Assembly: GCA_951799425.1 (NCBI GenBank)
Contig: OX637409.1
Span: 20,818,460-20,882,459, forward strand
Direction: 5' to 3'
DNA length: 64,000 nt
Origin: Ilex aquifolium
Taxonomy: Eukaryota > Streptophyta > Magnoliopsida > Aquifoliales > Aquifoliaceae
A program made the translations under genes and the position numbers. Below are positions 22,129-34,409 of this stretch, in pieces. Within the stretch, counting starts at the first letter, position 1, and every line of letters begins with the position of its first letter. A model generated the notes under the pieces. It saw nothing but the letters and a program-made list of their open reading frames with translations, was not told the origin of the DNA and made no database searches.

Positions 22129-23052
22129 GGGCCTGTTTGGTTTGCGTCTCTAAAAACAATATCCAAAAATAGTTTTTGAGAAGAGTTTTAGAAAAGTGTT
22201 TCTGAGATGGAAAACTTGTTTGGTTAGATGATTTCAAAAATAATTTTACAAAATAGAAAACAATAAAACCTGTTTGGATAGACAGTTTCATATAAAATTA
22301 TTTTAATATATTAAATTTGAAAAAAAAAAAAATAAAAAAAAAATTAGCCATTGATTTAACTGTCGTCGGAGCTTCGCCGGAGTAATTTCAGATCTGAAAT
22401 TGAACCCAGATCTGAAAATCCACTTGCCGGAGAAGAAAACCCACTTGCCAGATCTGAACCCAGATCTGAAAACCCACTAGCCGGAGTAATCTCAGATCTG
22501 AAATTGAACCCAGATCTGAAAACCCACTTGCCGGAGTAATCTCAGATCTAAAAATTGAACCCAAGATCTAAAACCCAGATCTCAAAAGACGAAGAAGAAG
22601 ACGATCTCGTCGTTGGAGAAGACGAAAAAGACATCGGAGAAGACCATCTCGTCGTCGGAGAAGTGGAGAGGTCGCCTGGTTTCGCCGGTGGAGAGGTCGC
22701 CTGGTTTCGCCGAAGTGAGAGAGGAAGAACTCAAGAAAGTGAGAGTGAGAGAGTCTGGGAGGGAAGACCAGCAAAAAAAAAAAAAGTATTTATACCATGC
22801 CATGTTTTGATGTTAAGGAGGTTTGAAGGGGAGACCTCATTAATGAAGAATGGGCTGTCTCCGTGTTTTGGTGTTTCCCTTCTTTTGGCTGTAAAACCCA
22901 GAAAACAAGTCAAACTTGTTTTCCATTTTTTGTTTTCTACATCCACCTTTTCCCAAAAATTGGAGAACAAAATCCAAACCAAACAAGTTTTTCTTGTTTT
23001 TAAGGAATTTGAGATCAAAAAACTGTTTTCAAAACTCAAACCAAACAGGCCC
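22129..23052. mobile_element. PIF/Harbinger-like MITE with GGGCCTGTTTGG ends
   Basis: The ends GGGCCTGTTTGGTTTG and CAAACCAAACAGGCCC are perfect complements and are flanked by TAT on both sides (22126-22128 and 23053-23055). The 924-base interior carries a CAGATCTGAA...CCACTTGCCGGAG tandem repeat (22385-22560). The element is missing from block 2. A 3-bp target duplication is typical of PIF/Harbinger, although hAT families with similar ends exist. Confidence 0.78.
22385..22565. repeat. CAGATCTGAA tandem repeat
   Basis: Four to five irregular units containing CAGATCTGAA, AACCCA and CTTGCCGGAGTAAT(C/T)TCAG, inside the PIF-like MITE. Confidence 0.75.
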
Positions 23053-23255
23053 TATACATCTTGTGGACTTTTCTTTGCCTTGCTGTGATGGGGATGGGAA
23101 GGTCAAACTGAGGCATGAAATTTGGAACTTTCATGGCCCCGCTCTTTCCAATACATTGCAAGTGGGAGTCCCCCACCCACATTGTCCAAGTTTGGCTTAT
23201 CTTTTATACATTCCGAAATTTCCATCGTTTTAAAACGATATTTTAATCTTTTATT
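23053..23255. other. Right end of block 1
   Basis: CTTGTGGACTTTTCTTTGCC through CACATTGTCCAA and TTTCCATCGT matches 63370-63600 in block 2. Beyond about 23255 no further similarity was seen, so this is the approximate right limit of the duplicated unit. Confidence 0.6.
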
Positions 23256-26200
23256 TTATCAATTATTCATTGACTAATTATAAAGTTCAATCCATTAAGT
23301 TCATGAATCAACATACGTATCTGATAAATGTATCCATTAAAGAATATTAACCTGTCTTAAAATTTTGATTTTTAATAAGAGTTCAGGATCAGTGATAATT
23401 CTAATAATTTTTTTTTTAATCTAGGAATGCAATTACACAAGCAATCGAAAAACAGAACAAAAATACACTGCAATGAAGCTTTAACAACTAATTTAGCAGT
23501 GATTCGATTAAATTATGAGACATTTAGAGTCATACTAAGCAATGCTAGAACTTCAGAAGTTTGTCTTTCTGATTAATGTTACACATTCTAAATGAAACTC
23601 AAAAAATTGTAATTTAAATGCATATCATCGTTGAGATGAGTGGATCCTATCAACTTTTTTGACATTAACTTGATATATTTATTAACTGTGTCGTGTTTGA
23701 GTTGGGACATATAACTTGTGAACTCGAGATTCCCAACTCGTATTCCATTCTTTCACAATAAATCAACCAATATAGGCTTTAAAAACACAAACAAATTTCT
23801 TAATTTTTTTTTTAGTTAAACGTGTTTATCGTGTAAAAATCAGGTTATTTAAGATTAATACTAATTCGAGTTGTTTATCAGCTGGATAAGATTATTCCAA
23901 ACTTGTATGGAACACTAGGCAATCGTATTTGTACTAATGTGTCAAAAGAAATTGTCAACCCCAATTTATTGGGGATTTGGATCCTCTGGTGAGGAGGCAT
24001 TTTCGTAGAAGCTGAAGACGAAAAAGTAATACTGGTGGGTAGTAGTTTAAACTTCACTGTCAACCTCGGTTGTCTCAAGCACGGTGGGTGGGCTAGCTCG
24101 ACAACAAGGAACTCAGTACGAAATAAATTCCAAGCACCCCCATCACGTCACGTGTCCAGGAGACAGGGAGAAAACTTTTGATGATCTTAACGAACAAATA
24201 CTCCCTGGTAAAAAGAATGTTAGTGCACATACCATTCAAGGATCGTGGGCATGACGTACATCAGAATAACAGACACCGCTATAGGACAAAGGAAAAGAGG
24301 ATCACAGAATCAGTTAAGAGAAAGGAAGAATCGCAGAAAACCCTAGATGATCACATGTATATATATAATATGAAAAACACTGAATAGAGAGTTCTAGAAT
24401 ACCATTCTCAACAATCAAATCATAAATTATAATTGATTAATTATGAATAAATTATATATAATGAAAATCCAGTTAATAGTGAAGTCCCTTTTTGGGTCCG
24501 TACTATCTAAAAATGCAATTCGAGAAATTCCCATTTTTATTTAAATACTCACTTTTACTTTTTTTTTTTTAATTTTTGGATTGGTGGACACGATAGATTC
24601 AACATCAACATTCGTGACAAATGAACTTTTGGATAAGGATGAAAATGTACATTTTACCACGTGCGCACGAACCGATCTTATCTTCTGTGAACTTCTAACG
24701 TAATAATTTAAGGGCACGATAGCATTGAGACACCTTGGTCGTAACATCACAAAATAATATGAATAAATAGACACGAGAAATTACATGGAAAAGAACCTAA
24801 AAATCAGACCATGTCGAGTCAATACAAAACGATTTCAACCAACTGACCCAAAGACATTTCGCATGACTCAACCCGAGTCTTGTGAGGCCCGAATTAGATA
24901 GGACTCGAATCGAATCGTATCAATATTGACCAATACTTCAAACTTCAAAATAAGTATGCAATGGTTGGAGTTTGTGAGTATGTGCAATTTTGCAGGTTTT
25001 GTCCTGCTGGATCGTGTCTAAAATTTTGTAGGATTTTTTAGTTTAGCCACCTAAATGTCGTCTGATGATACTGAGAATAAATTTATATGACATAAACTCT
25101 TGTCACATGTAGTGTCACACAAAGGAGAAGGAAACTCATACTTTGACTTCTTCGTCAATGTGGTCTGGATCTTATTTTACCCCCGAAATTATTAAGTTTT
25201 TCACATTATTATATCAACTATTCGAATTGGCTTTATTTTGCCTCAAAACCAAATGGTGTCATATTTTGGATGAAAAATATGTGAATGTTTGTAGAAAAAT
25301 AAATAAATTTTTTTTATCTCTGTAATTAGGGTAATATGAAATTAATTATCATAGTTGAAAGTGTAATAGGATAACGTTATAGTTGAGGTGACAATTAAAA
25401 TCAGTAACCTTAGTTTGACATTTAGTATAAGAGTTGAGGAAGCAATGGGAAACCAATGAACATAGTTAGAGGTAAGTCTGTTAACAAATCGAATTACATT
25501 CGATTTGAATCCAATTAAAAAAACTCAATTCAAATTTTAAGAGATTTTGTTTTCAAAATATATATCCAAATATGTGAAAAATTAGATGTTTGATTTGGAA
25601 TTATGCAATTAAGTTAAAATTTAACAAATTTAATCTCAAAATTAAACTCAATTTTATTAAATAATTATTTAATTTTTTGTTGCTCATATATTCATATAAA
25701 TATAATTTGAATAAGATCGGATATAATATAATTACTTTGAATTAGAATTCGAATAATCAATCGATATATGAGTTTATATTCGATGGGTAATACGAATAAG
25801 GGAAGTAGTTTCAGAGGTAGGGATACAGTGGATCGAAGAAAAATGAGTATTCGTCCAAATTCGTCTTCGTTTGGACCGGGGATGGACCATATGTATTGAA
25901 CGGTGAACGTATACGGGGATACCCATATAAACCCGTGCGGAAATGAAGACGGGGATGGACTGACACTTACCTCCGTCCCGCCCCGTCTCCGCTATACCCG
26001 TTATTATATATATATTATAGATGTTTTCACCTCTGACTCGGCTAAAATTCCTCGAACAGATAGGTCTGAGAGAAAATATCAGTCTTAACTCCATGATGAA
26101 ACACATTTTCTCAAACTAATAAGTAAGCATTCAATATTGGTGAAAATTCAAATCGCTAATATAAGCAGTCAGACAAGCTTGTACAGTGTGATTTTGTCGT

Positions 26201-26590
26201 GTCAAAAACTCAGCAACAATTTACACCATGTCGATAGAAGTTTACTAAAACAAATTAATTAGGCACAAATTAGCCATAATTTGATTATATACAAAATTTA
26301 GTGCAGCACTTCCATTTTTCCAACAAGTATAAGCCTACACAATCTATATTGTCATACAACTGAGATTTGAGGGGAGTCCATGGTCTAGTGGTCTCTCACC
26401 AATCCCTATATATGCTATTGTGTACAATTCAAATAGACCATGTTAGATCTGAACATTGACTACACCCAACATTCAATCAAACCAGACAACAAAAGTAATC
26501 AAATGGCTAAAAATCACTCCCAAAATTTGAGTTCCCGCCCAAAATTTTTCTTTTTTCCGCCCAATCAGATACAATAAATCAAGCATAATT
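23256..26590. other. Gene-poor AT-rich spacer
   Basis: No gene recognised. Positions 25850-26010 contain GGGGATGG, ACGGGGATAC and CCCGTCTCCG motifs that look like a degraded hAT-type MITE, without clear ends. Confidence 0.4.
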
Positions 26591-26972
26591 TCCGTCCACT
26601 TTCCCGCATTTGAACCCCCATTTCCTCCCCTCCTTCTCTCTCTTCCCACCGACGTCCTCCTTCTCCCGTATCTCTCTCAGATTCTCTCTCCTCTCTGCAC
26701 AGCCCTCCAATCCCTCACGTCTCTCTCCCCACTGTTTGTTCCACCAACAGCGCCTCCGAAGCCATCAAGGTATGTCTCCCTCTCTATCTACACCTCTTCT
26801 TCCTCTTTCTCTCTCCCCTCCCTATCTGACTCTATTGTAAACCACCCACCCACCCACCCACCGCCACCGCCACCCCATCCCCTTCCTCCTCTTCCCCCCA
26901 CCACCACAATAGCCCCATCTCTCTCTTATTTCTCCACTCCTGATCAGTCTCACCGCCGGCATCCCCCACCCC

Positions 26973-27213
26973 TTGGCTCACCTACCTTCGCATTTGCCCG
27001 CTATTAAAAGCAGATTTTCTGAAGATATATTTGTCCAGGAGATCCGGACGGACCCCCACTTACGGGCATGTGCGTACGGTGTTCGACAAAATTCGTGTGA
27101 AGAATGTAGTCTATTGGACAGTCATGATTGCCGGGTCACTGAAGGTAATCCCACTCCAGATCTCTGCCGAGCATTTAAAATTTAAAATTTTTTTTTTTTT
27201 GCAACGAATATGA
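26973..27213 (+). pseudogene. Pentatricopeptide-repeat (PPR) fragment
   Basis: The frame starting 27031 encodes GHVRTVFDKIRVKNVVYWTV and MIAG, matching the ARxVFDxMPxRNVVSWTxMIAG consensus of plant PLS-type PPR proteins, which bind organellar RNA. Only about one repeat is present. It runs from a possible acceptor (TTTGTCCAG at about 27040) to a possible donor (AAG|GTAATC at about 27149). The TC-rich stretch 26600-26850 upstream resembles a plant 5' leader. No flanking repeats of the array exist, so this is a captured or decayed piece. Confidence 0.5.
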
Positions 27214-27870
27214 ATGTGTTACGGTGTCGTCATCTTCAACTACAGGAATGGATCCGAATGGGTCATTTGTTAATCTGTTGTGGGTCTTTCCTTATTGAGC
27301 ATGGAAATGACGGACAAGTGTGATTAAGAATATGACACATCTGCAATTGGAGAAATCAAAATAATTGATCAACTTTAAGTTTAATTATGATTTGGTTTAA
27401 AATGATCAAGGGGATTAGTTCTAATGATTTTTGCCAATGTTCACTTTTTAATTGTCAATTTTTTTTTATTATATAGTGCATTTCGGTACGGACACGTATC
27501 AAGTAATTCATTATAAGACCTCACAAGACATAAACAAAGCATACGAGTGAGTTCTTTTGATGAAATTTAAATGCCCGTCAAATGGGAATAATCTAAGAAA
27601 TCGTTGCGAATGAATAATGAACAATTTTCAGATAAGAAATAATATGTGCATTAAAACTTAAAAGTTTGCACCAAATTTGTGCATCGAATAGATGTAAGCC
27701 TTCAGATTAGTTGATCCCACTATCATCCAGGCTCACATCTATTTGGTCCACATAACATTGCTCTTTTCCAAATGTAGAGGAAATGTACACACTTGGAAGT
27801 TGGTTTTCTTCTTTTCGGATAACAACTTTTTGTTTTCCAAACATTAGCTTCTTATTCGGATACCCATATT
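27214..27870. other. Spacer downstream of HIPP gene 1
   Basis: AT-rich, no gene or repeat recognised. Contains the 3' flank of the minus-strand HIPP gene ending at 27871. Confidence 0.5.
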
Positions 27871-30133
27871 TCACAAAATGGAGCATGCATTCGGGTTCTC
27901 ATCACTGAACATCTGAGGGGCATAAAAATGGTAGGGGGAGTGGTATTGGTCTTGGTATGCAAATTGGTACTGCTCCACCTGTTCACCACCATCTCCGCCA
28001 ACTTCACCACCAGTTTTTCTATCTCCGCCCTCCTTTTCCTTCTCAGCACCTCTTCTTTCCTTCTTTTTGCTTGCTTTGTCATCATCTCTGTCACATTCGC
28101 TGCCCTTTTTTTCCTCTCCGCCACTCTCCTCCGCACCACTGCCTTTTTCTTTCTTCTTGCCACGGCCTTTTCGTTTCTTCTCACCATCTCCGCCACTGTC
28201 ACCGCCACATTTTTTTTCTTTTTCCTTGCCGTCCTCCTTAGTTAAAACAATCTGAACGTCTTTCTTCAGCTGCTGCTTCAGTGATTCGCCTAGAGCTTTC
28301 ATGTCCATTGAACCTTTGACTATCACCAGATCCTGTGCGCAGTCTATGATCACCTTATGATACCCTGTAAATGCCGTTAAGTCTCCGTTAAGCTCTGCTA
28401 CATCCGTACATGTGCACACAACTGTACGTGTTCAGAAAAATTGGTGTTTATTAACCTCACCTTCGATATTGCTGATTATTTTCTTGATCTTGTTGATACA
28501 TCCTTCACACTGTTCACAGTGCAAATGCACCTTCAGCACTGCTGTCGTCACTGGAGGTTGCAACCACAAAACAATTCGGTTAGGCCTGACAGTCATTTTC
28601 ACCACAAATTAATCCAACATAAAATCAACACGAAGTTATAGACTTCGTGAGTTCTAATGATAAATAGGTGAATCTGTTAAATCCGTTGAGTACATGAGTT
28701 GTTATGAATTTGATTAGACACAAACTCGGATATACACGATCATAAAAGAACTGATATAACCAAATAGAGAGGCCTAACCTTGGAATTCTTATCTTGGTTT
28801 TCCTTTGGCTTGTCTTTGGCCTCTTTATTCCTATTCTCTTCTCCAGCACCACCTTTCTCTTTGTTGTCGTCCTTGTCTTTCTCCGGTAATGGACAGATGT
28901 CGCAGGACAGCGTGAACTTCTTATGCGTTTTCTGCTCAACCATTTCTTGGAGTTTTATGGGATCTACTTTTCCGATCACAGTGAGTTTGTTCTGGTCCCA
29001 GCTGTCGCCATTCACAGATTCAACACCTTTTGTGTACACAAAAATCCGAAACATATAGCAACAAATTGTTATATTGAGTCATAACTCAGCAGCAAAAACT
29101 TTAATAATATGTGTAATTGTGTACCCTCTAGACCACGAATGTATTTCATGACTTTGGATGCGCACTCTACACAATCGAAACCCTGTTTCGGAATCATAGT
29201 GATTCTCTGCTTGACGTCCTTATTTTTTCCATCGTCTTTGTTGGTTTTCTTGCTCTTATTATGCTCATCCTTGTTCTTCTTCTCTCTTTCCTTGTTCTTG
29301 CTCTTCTCCTGCAACCAAACACGAAAACAACCACCCAGTTAGAGAGAGAGAGAGGGGGGAGACAGAGAGAGAGATCACTGCTACCTCCTTGAATTTCTTC
29401 ACAAGTGGTTCTTCCTTTGGCTCGTCTTTGGCCTCTTTCTTCTTATTCCCTTCTCTGCCACCGCGATTCTCTTTCTTCTTTTCCTCATACTCGTGTTTCT
29501 TTGGCAACGGAGAGAACATTTCAACCTTTTTGCCCCTATTCAACTCAACTGTTTGTGGCCCATTCTCTTTTTTGTTGTTGTTGTACTTTTGTTGGAGTTT
29601 TGCCGGATCTACTTCTCCCACAACGATCGGTCTGTTCATGCCTTGGTCGCCGCATGTTACGTAGTGCACACCTTTTGTACACACGAATCAGAAATATAGC
29701 AACAAATCATTCTACTGAACCAGAACATGTCAGTAAAAACACCAAATAATCTCTGTAAAATCGCAAAATCAGTTAAACAAATGGGACGAGAGTAAGAAAA
29801 CAGAGTGTAAAAATCAGAAAAGAAAAGGACAATTGGGGTTGAACCGAGAAAGAAGTGGAAAATGAAAAAAACACGATGTAAATATGGAAAGTAGAGTCCG
29901 AAACAGAAAAGATAACGAATATCTGAGAAAATAACAAGAAGAAATGTGCAGAAAGTTAAAGATAAGATTCAGAGAACAGAGAGCGAAAATTCGTTAACTC
30001 TTGAGTATTTATAAATACCTTCATAACCACGAATGCTCTTTTTGAGTTCCGTCAGCATGGTGATACTCTGTTTCATTCCTTCATCGCCACTGTTGTTGTT
30101 TTTGCTCTTGTTCTACAATTAAACACAAAAACA

Positions 30134-30189
<56 letters not shown>

Positions 30190-30217
30190 GCTCCCAGGGT
30201 ATACTGACCTCCTCCAC
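27871..30217 (-). pseudogene. HIPP-like gene 1 (heavy-metal-associated isoprenylated protein), start and one splice site damaged
   Basis: Exons read leftward as 30217-30209, 30112-30019, 29671-29385, 29308-29125, 29026-28779, 28557-28461 and 28397-27871. They alternate between HMA half-domains and Lys/Glu-rich linkers. The HMA metal sites are a degenerate first one (KQSITMLTELKKSIRG), CVEC in the second and CEQCEGC in the third. The last exon continues KGSMDMKALGESLKQQLKKD and ends CSIL, a CaaX isoprenylation motif. HIPPs bind metals through CxxC and attach to membranes by the prenyl tail. Compared with the sister locus at 36529-39181, the start codon is GTG instead of ATG and the acceptor before the third HMA is CAA instead of CAG. 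An ATG at about 30079 could restart translation. All other phases agree, so decay is recent or the gene is still expressed in altered form. Confidence 0.65.
30130..30186. repeat. (GA)n microsatellite
   Basis: About 23 uninterrupted GA dinucleotides in the first intron of HIPP gene 1 (CT on the sense strand). A shorter (GA)n sits at the same place in gene 2 (39127-39157). Confidence 0.9.
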
Positions 30218-30237
30218 TGAGAGAGAGAGAACCCAAG

Positions 30238-30255
30238 AGAGATATATATAAAATA
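30238..30255 (-). promoter_or_regulatory. TATA-like element of HIPP gene 1
   Basis: Minus-strand TTTTATATATATC lies about 25-35 bases before the damaged start; gene 2 has TATAAGTA at 39246-39239 about 60 bases before its ATG. Assignment is by position only. Confidence 0.4.
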
Positions 30256-30459
30256 AAATACATAGTAGTTTGATTTTTTATCTCTTATATATTTTCTCCC
30301 TAAAAATATCAAATTACTTATTTTTATTATATGATCAATCATTTAATATTTGATTAATTTGTAGTTTAATATAATTTTTATTTCAAACATTATTTATATA
30401 GTAGTATACACATGTTAAAAAAATTTAATATAATGTGGTCAATTTTATGGGTATTTGAA

Positions 30460-30835
30460 TTTTATGTTTTATCGTGCTTTTAAGCACAAGTTATGATTAT
30501 ATATATATATATATAAATATAATTCTATATTAATTATAAATTTTTTTTAAAAAAATTAAATTTTTATTTTTGATTTTATATCATTAAATTATATAATAGA
30601 ACATGAATTTTGATTATAAAATTAAAATATTTGATATTTTATTTTGATTAGATTATTTTTGATCTAAATATAATATTTTAAATTTGAGAAATTTAAATAT
30701 TATGTACTTATAAATTTTAGGCTGTTTTAAGTATAATTTATTAACAAATATTCTAATTGACATTGATGACAGAGGTTTAAGTGTTATACGTGTACAAACT
30801 TAGGAATTTGTATATAATATTTCAAATATATATTT
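30460..30835. mobile_element. Degraded Mutator-type MITE fragment (copy D)
   Basis: AACATGAATTTTGATTATAA, AAATATAATATTTTAAATTTGA, AAGTGTTATACGTGTAC and AATATTTCAAAT match the right arm of copies A-C. The left arm and the terminal GGAGAATTACAC are gone. Confidence 0.55.
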
Positions 30836-31310
30836 CCCCTATATATATAAAATATATATATGTGGGTTGAAAATGTTTCCTTCTTGGAAACGTTGGAGTA
30901 GGCGGGAGGTGGTTACTAGGAAACTTCGGTGTTTTCCTGAACAAATCACTTTTGCAATGTTGGTCGGTCGGTCAACCAAAATTATATTTTGCGTCCTGTT
31001 ACGATATTTTTCATTATCACACCCTCGATTTTTCTATTTTATTTTAGTAAATAATTTGGTAAATGTAATAATTCATATAATAAAGTACAATACAATTTAA
31101 ATTTCAAAAGATAAATAAAATTATTTTTATTTTTCGCGATTGAGATTTTTTAAAATTTTATTTTAAAGTTAATCTGACGATTAATATTAACATTTTAAAT
31201 TTAATAAAAAAAAATAAATTTCTAAGAGTGTGTTTGAGGTGATTTTTTAAAAGTATTTATAGGATTTATAATTTCTCATGAGTACTTAACAAAAATAGTG
31301 TTTGAAATTG
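30836..31310. other. Helitron-related remnant
   Basis: From about 31073, TCATATAATAAAGTAC, AATTTCAAAAGATAAA, TTTTCGCGATTGAGA and ATTAATATTAACATTT follow the same order as the 5' half of the Helitron pair at 20030-21255. Here they read on the plus strand and lead into the same kind of CCA-rich array. No hairpin-CTRR end was found, so it is truncated. Confidence 0.5.
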
Positions 31311-31995
31311 TCTTGACACCACCCCTACTTCCCCACCACCATCACTATTATTACTACCACCATCACCACTTCCACCAGAACTATTATCATGGCCATCCCA
31401 CCACCACTATTACCACCCCCATCAGGGGTGGCTCGAGGTAAATTGAGGCCTAAAGCGGTAATATAAATGAGGCTTTTTTTTTTTAGTATTTTTTTTTTTT
31501 TAAATATTTTTAATTTTTTTTAAGTGAAAGAGGAGGATGTGATACTTTGTTTTTGTTTTTTTAAGAGAGGGAGAGATTTTATTTATTTATTTTTTAAAAT
31601 TTTGATTTTTGAGTTTCTAATATTATGGATTGAATTGTAAGCCCAAATTATTGAAATTATAATTTTTTGATTGGGCTTAAATTTTTTGGGGCCTTTTTAT
31701 AAGGCCTAAAATTTTCATGGATTTAAAGTTTTTATGTGGACTAGTTATGTATCTATAATTATGGGGCCTTCTAAAAATTTGGGGCCTAAAGCCCATGCTT
31801 TTTTTTTAATACTATAGGGCCGGCCCTGGCCCCCATCAACACCCACACCACTGTCGTCACTGTCGTCATTCCGTAACTATCTCTGTCACAACAACTATCA
31901 TGGTCACCGCCACCATCACTACCCTTATTGCCCCACCATCACCGTTGCCTTCCTATTATCACCGCCATTGCTGCCACCACCACCATTTTTGTATG
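31310..31995. repeat. CCA/CCG trinucleotide array split by a hAT-like insert
   Basis: Two stretches of CACCACCATCAC-type sequence (31315-31422 and 31829-31993) are one array interrupted by the element at 31423-31828. Confidence 0.65.
31423..31828. mobile_element. hAT-like MITE, CAGGG(G/C) ends
   Basis: The 406-base element starts CAGGGGTGGCTCGAGG and ends GGGCCGGCCCTG. The flanks ACCCCCAT (31415-31422) and GCCCCCAT (31829-31836) agree in 7 of 8 bases, as an 8-bp hAT duplication would. The interior repeats GGGGCCTTCT and GGCCTAAAG. No ORF. Confidence 0.65.
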
Positions 31996-33208
31996 TGATT
32001 ATAAATCTATATTTATTATAAAATATTTATATTACCTCATAATCATTTATCTTTATTGATCTCTTCACACTGTTATATTTACTTCTTTTCGTATTTCACT
32101 TTTTTTTTTTAAATTTGTACATGTATTTTGTGTCCAAGAGCCCCTAGCTTGTCAAATAGGAGGTGGTTATAAGAGAGAGAGATAGGGATCCGACTCCTCT
32201 GTCGTTGATTTTTAAACAGCCGAAGACCTTCACCGAAGATGGAAGAGACTCAGAAAAATTGCTATTGGGTCCATAGTAGTTGATGTGTCAAAAAGATGAC
32301 AAAAAACTAATTTAATTATTACATTGAACTGGGTCTTTGAATTAATTCTTTATAACATTGCTCATAAATAAACTAGATTATAAAACAGGAATCATTCAAT
32401 TCTGATAGAGCAAACTTGTTGAGAAAATTGAATGATTATCACATGTCATTTTCTAATGGGTTAATTTTACTTTGCACCCCCAAAAATATTTGGATTTTTA
32501 ATTTGTAGCTCCAAACATTAAAAATCTAATTTTACACTCTTAATATTATGAATTGGTAATAATGTGGACTTGATTCAGATTGTCTTTCAGTTTTTCACGA
32601 GGTATGTCTATTTCTGTAGATATTTGTCTATGATTAATTTAACACTATTTTGAGTATCAAAAATAGATTTCATTAATTAAATAGAGCATAACCTTATTAT
32701 ATATACACAACTCACATTAGGCACCAACAATTTGTAAATTTACACATAAGTTTATGTTCAAAGTACTTGCAAATTACATGTTTTAATTTATGACGAAAAA
32801 CTGAACAACAATTTGGGTCAAATCTATATTGCTACTAATTTATAACCTTAAAAATATAAATTAAAAATTTTAATATTTGATGATGCAAATTAAAAATCAA
32901 AGCATTTTTTGAAGTGTGAAACAAGATTAGTCCCTTTTCTAATTAATAAAAAATATAAAATAAGATACTAAAAACTAAAATAAGATACTAGGTATCGTCT
33001 GTCTTTTGGTGACCTAAACGTCATCCGGGCCCAGTTTGGAAAAACAGAAAAACGTCATGTGGACGGCCTAGATCCTTGTCAAATGATTTGTGGCCTTACA
33101 CAAAGGACAAAGTGTCACTGGACATTTTTTGTATCAACATGCAAAAATAGAATATATATATATATTCTAAGATGCAAGTATATAAGATGATCAATAAATT
33201 CTATTCGA
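31996..33208. other. Gene-free AT-rich spacer
   Basis: No gene recognised. Contains dispersed AT-rich sequence with TA microsatellites (for example near 33151). Confidence 0.4.
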
Positions 33209-33216
33209 AGCATCAC

Positions 33217-33769
33217 TAGGGGTGCAACTCGGGCGGGTTGGGTGGGTTAGTCAGTCAACCCTAGCCCAACCCTAGGTATATAATCTTCAATCCTAACCCT
33301 AACCCTAACCCTACCTCGGGTTGAGAAACTCAACCCGAGCCCAGCCCGAGTTTAATTCGGGCGGGCTCGGGCTGAATTCGGGTTCACTGCAAGAGAGACA
33401 GAGAGAGGGGGAGAATAATTACAAATTCATAAAACAATCCATATATTTCATTCATAACAGTGCACGATTATTGATCATCTGTTTTCACACCAAAAAACTA
33501 GTAATCTCAAAGTACAATCCCAGAAAACATAGAAATTAGACTCATAAAAATATTAAACTTAAAACATTACACTATCACACTAATTGAATTCGGGTTCGGG
33601 TTGAAATCGGGTTGCCGATACCTCAACCCGAGCCCGGCTCAAATTGAATTCGGGTTGAAGTTTTTTGACCCAAGCCCAACCCAAGTATTAAAAACCCTAG
33701 CCCAAGCCCTAATTTTTTCGGGTTGGGCTCGGATTGAAATCGGGTTGCCCAACCCAAGTTGCACCCCTA
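33217..33769. mobile_element. hAT MITE with internal telomere-like repeats
   Basis: The ends TAGGGGTGCAACTCGGG and CCCAAGTTGCACCCCTA are inverted repeats. Perfect 8-bp duplications AGCATCAC flank it (33209-33216 and 33770-33777), the hAT signature. The interior is built of GGGTTGGG, AACCCGAGCCC and GAATTCGGGTT motifs. It includes three consecutive CCTAAC-type telomeric units (about 33292-33313). Confidence 0.88.
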
Positions 33770-34409
33770 AGCATCACCTTCAAAAGGGATTAACCTTTGA
33801 AAAAAAGGGAATGCGAACTTATAAACTAACTCGAGAATATTTTCATTTTCACATCTTTTTTGATGAATAAGTAAAATATAGAATACATAATTTTTTTTAT
33901 TACTATATCTGATATCATATTATAGTGGTAAAAATCTAAAAAAACCAATAAGTACAATTATAAAGGTTGGGCATTTTGTATGATAATGAGATAAGTGTTT
34001 GAATCTTTCAACTCATTAACGCATAGACTTTGTGGTCCAAGGCGGCCACATAAAGAATAAAGCAATGGATAGAATAGTGAAGGCAGTGAAATTCCAAACC
34101 TAACCAATATAATAAAATAAAACTAATGAAGGTGGTCTTCTGTAAAGAGAAACATATGTATGTATCATTATTCAATTGGAAATATTTAAATTATGTTGCT
34201 GCGACTTTAAGATTTAAGTGCAGCGACTCTTCCAACCAAAAAAAAACTCTAAATACAAGGATGGAATCAGAAATTTATGAAGTAGAGTTAATAAAAATAA
34301 TGGCATAGTTAAAAATTGAATGAAATGAGATCGTTTGCCAAGTTCCTATTAATATTATATTTTTAACTATGAATATTCTATTATTGTATGATACTATTTA
34401 AAAAACTTA

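Noticed and set aside
26381..26400. GTCCATGGTCTAGTGGT, like the 5' part of a plant tRNA-Gln
   Set aside because: No anticodon arm, T-arm or acceptor complement follows; only about 17 bases agree.
27928..28255. Plus-strand hydrophobic ORFs looking like membrane proteins
   Set aside because: They are antisense to the Lys/Glu-rich linker of HIPP gene 1; antisense of AAG/GAG codons reads as Leu/Phe/Ser-rich.
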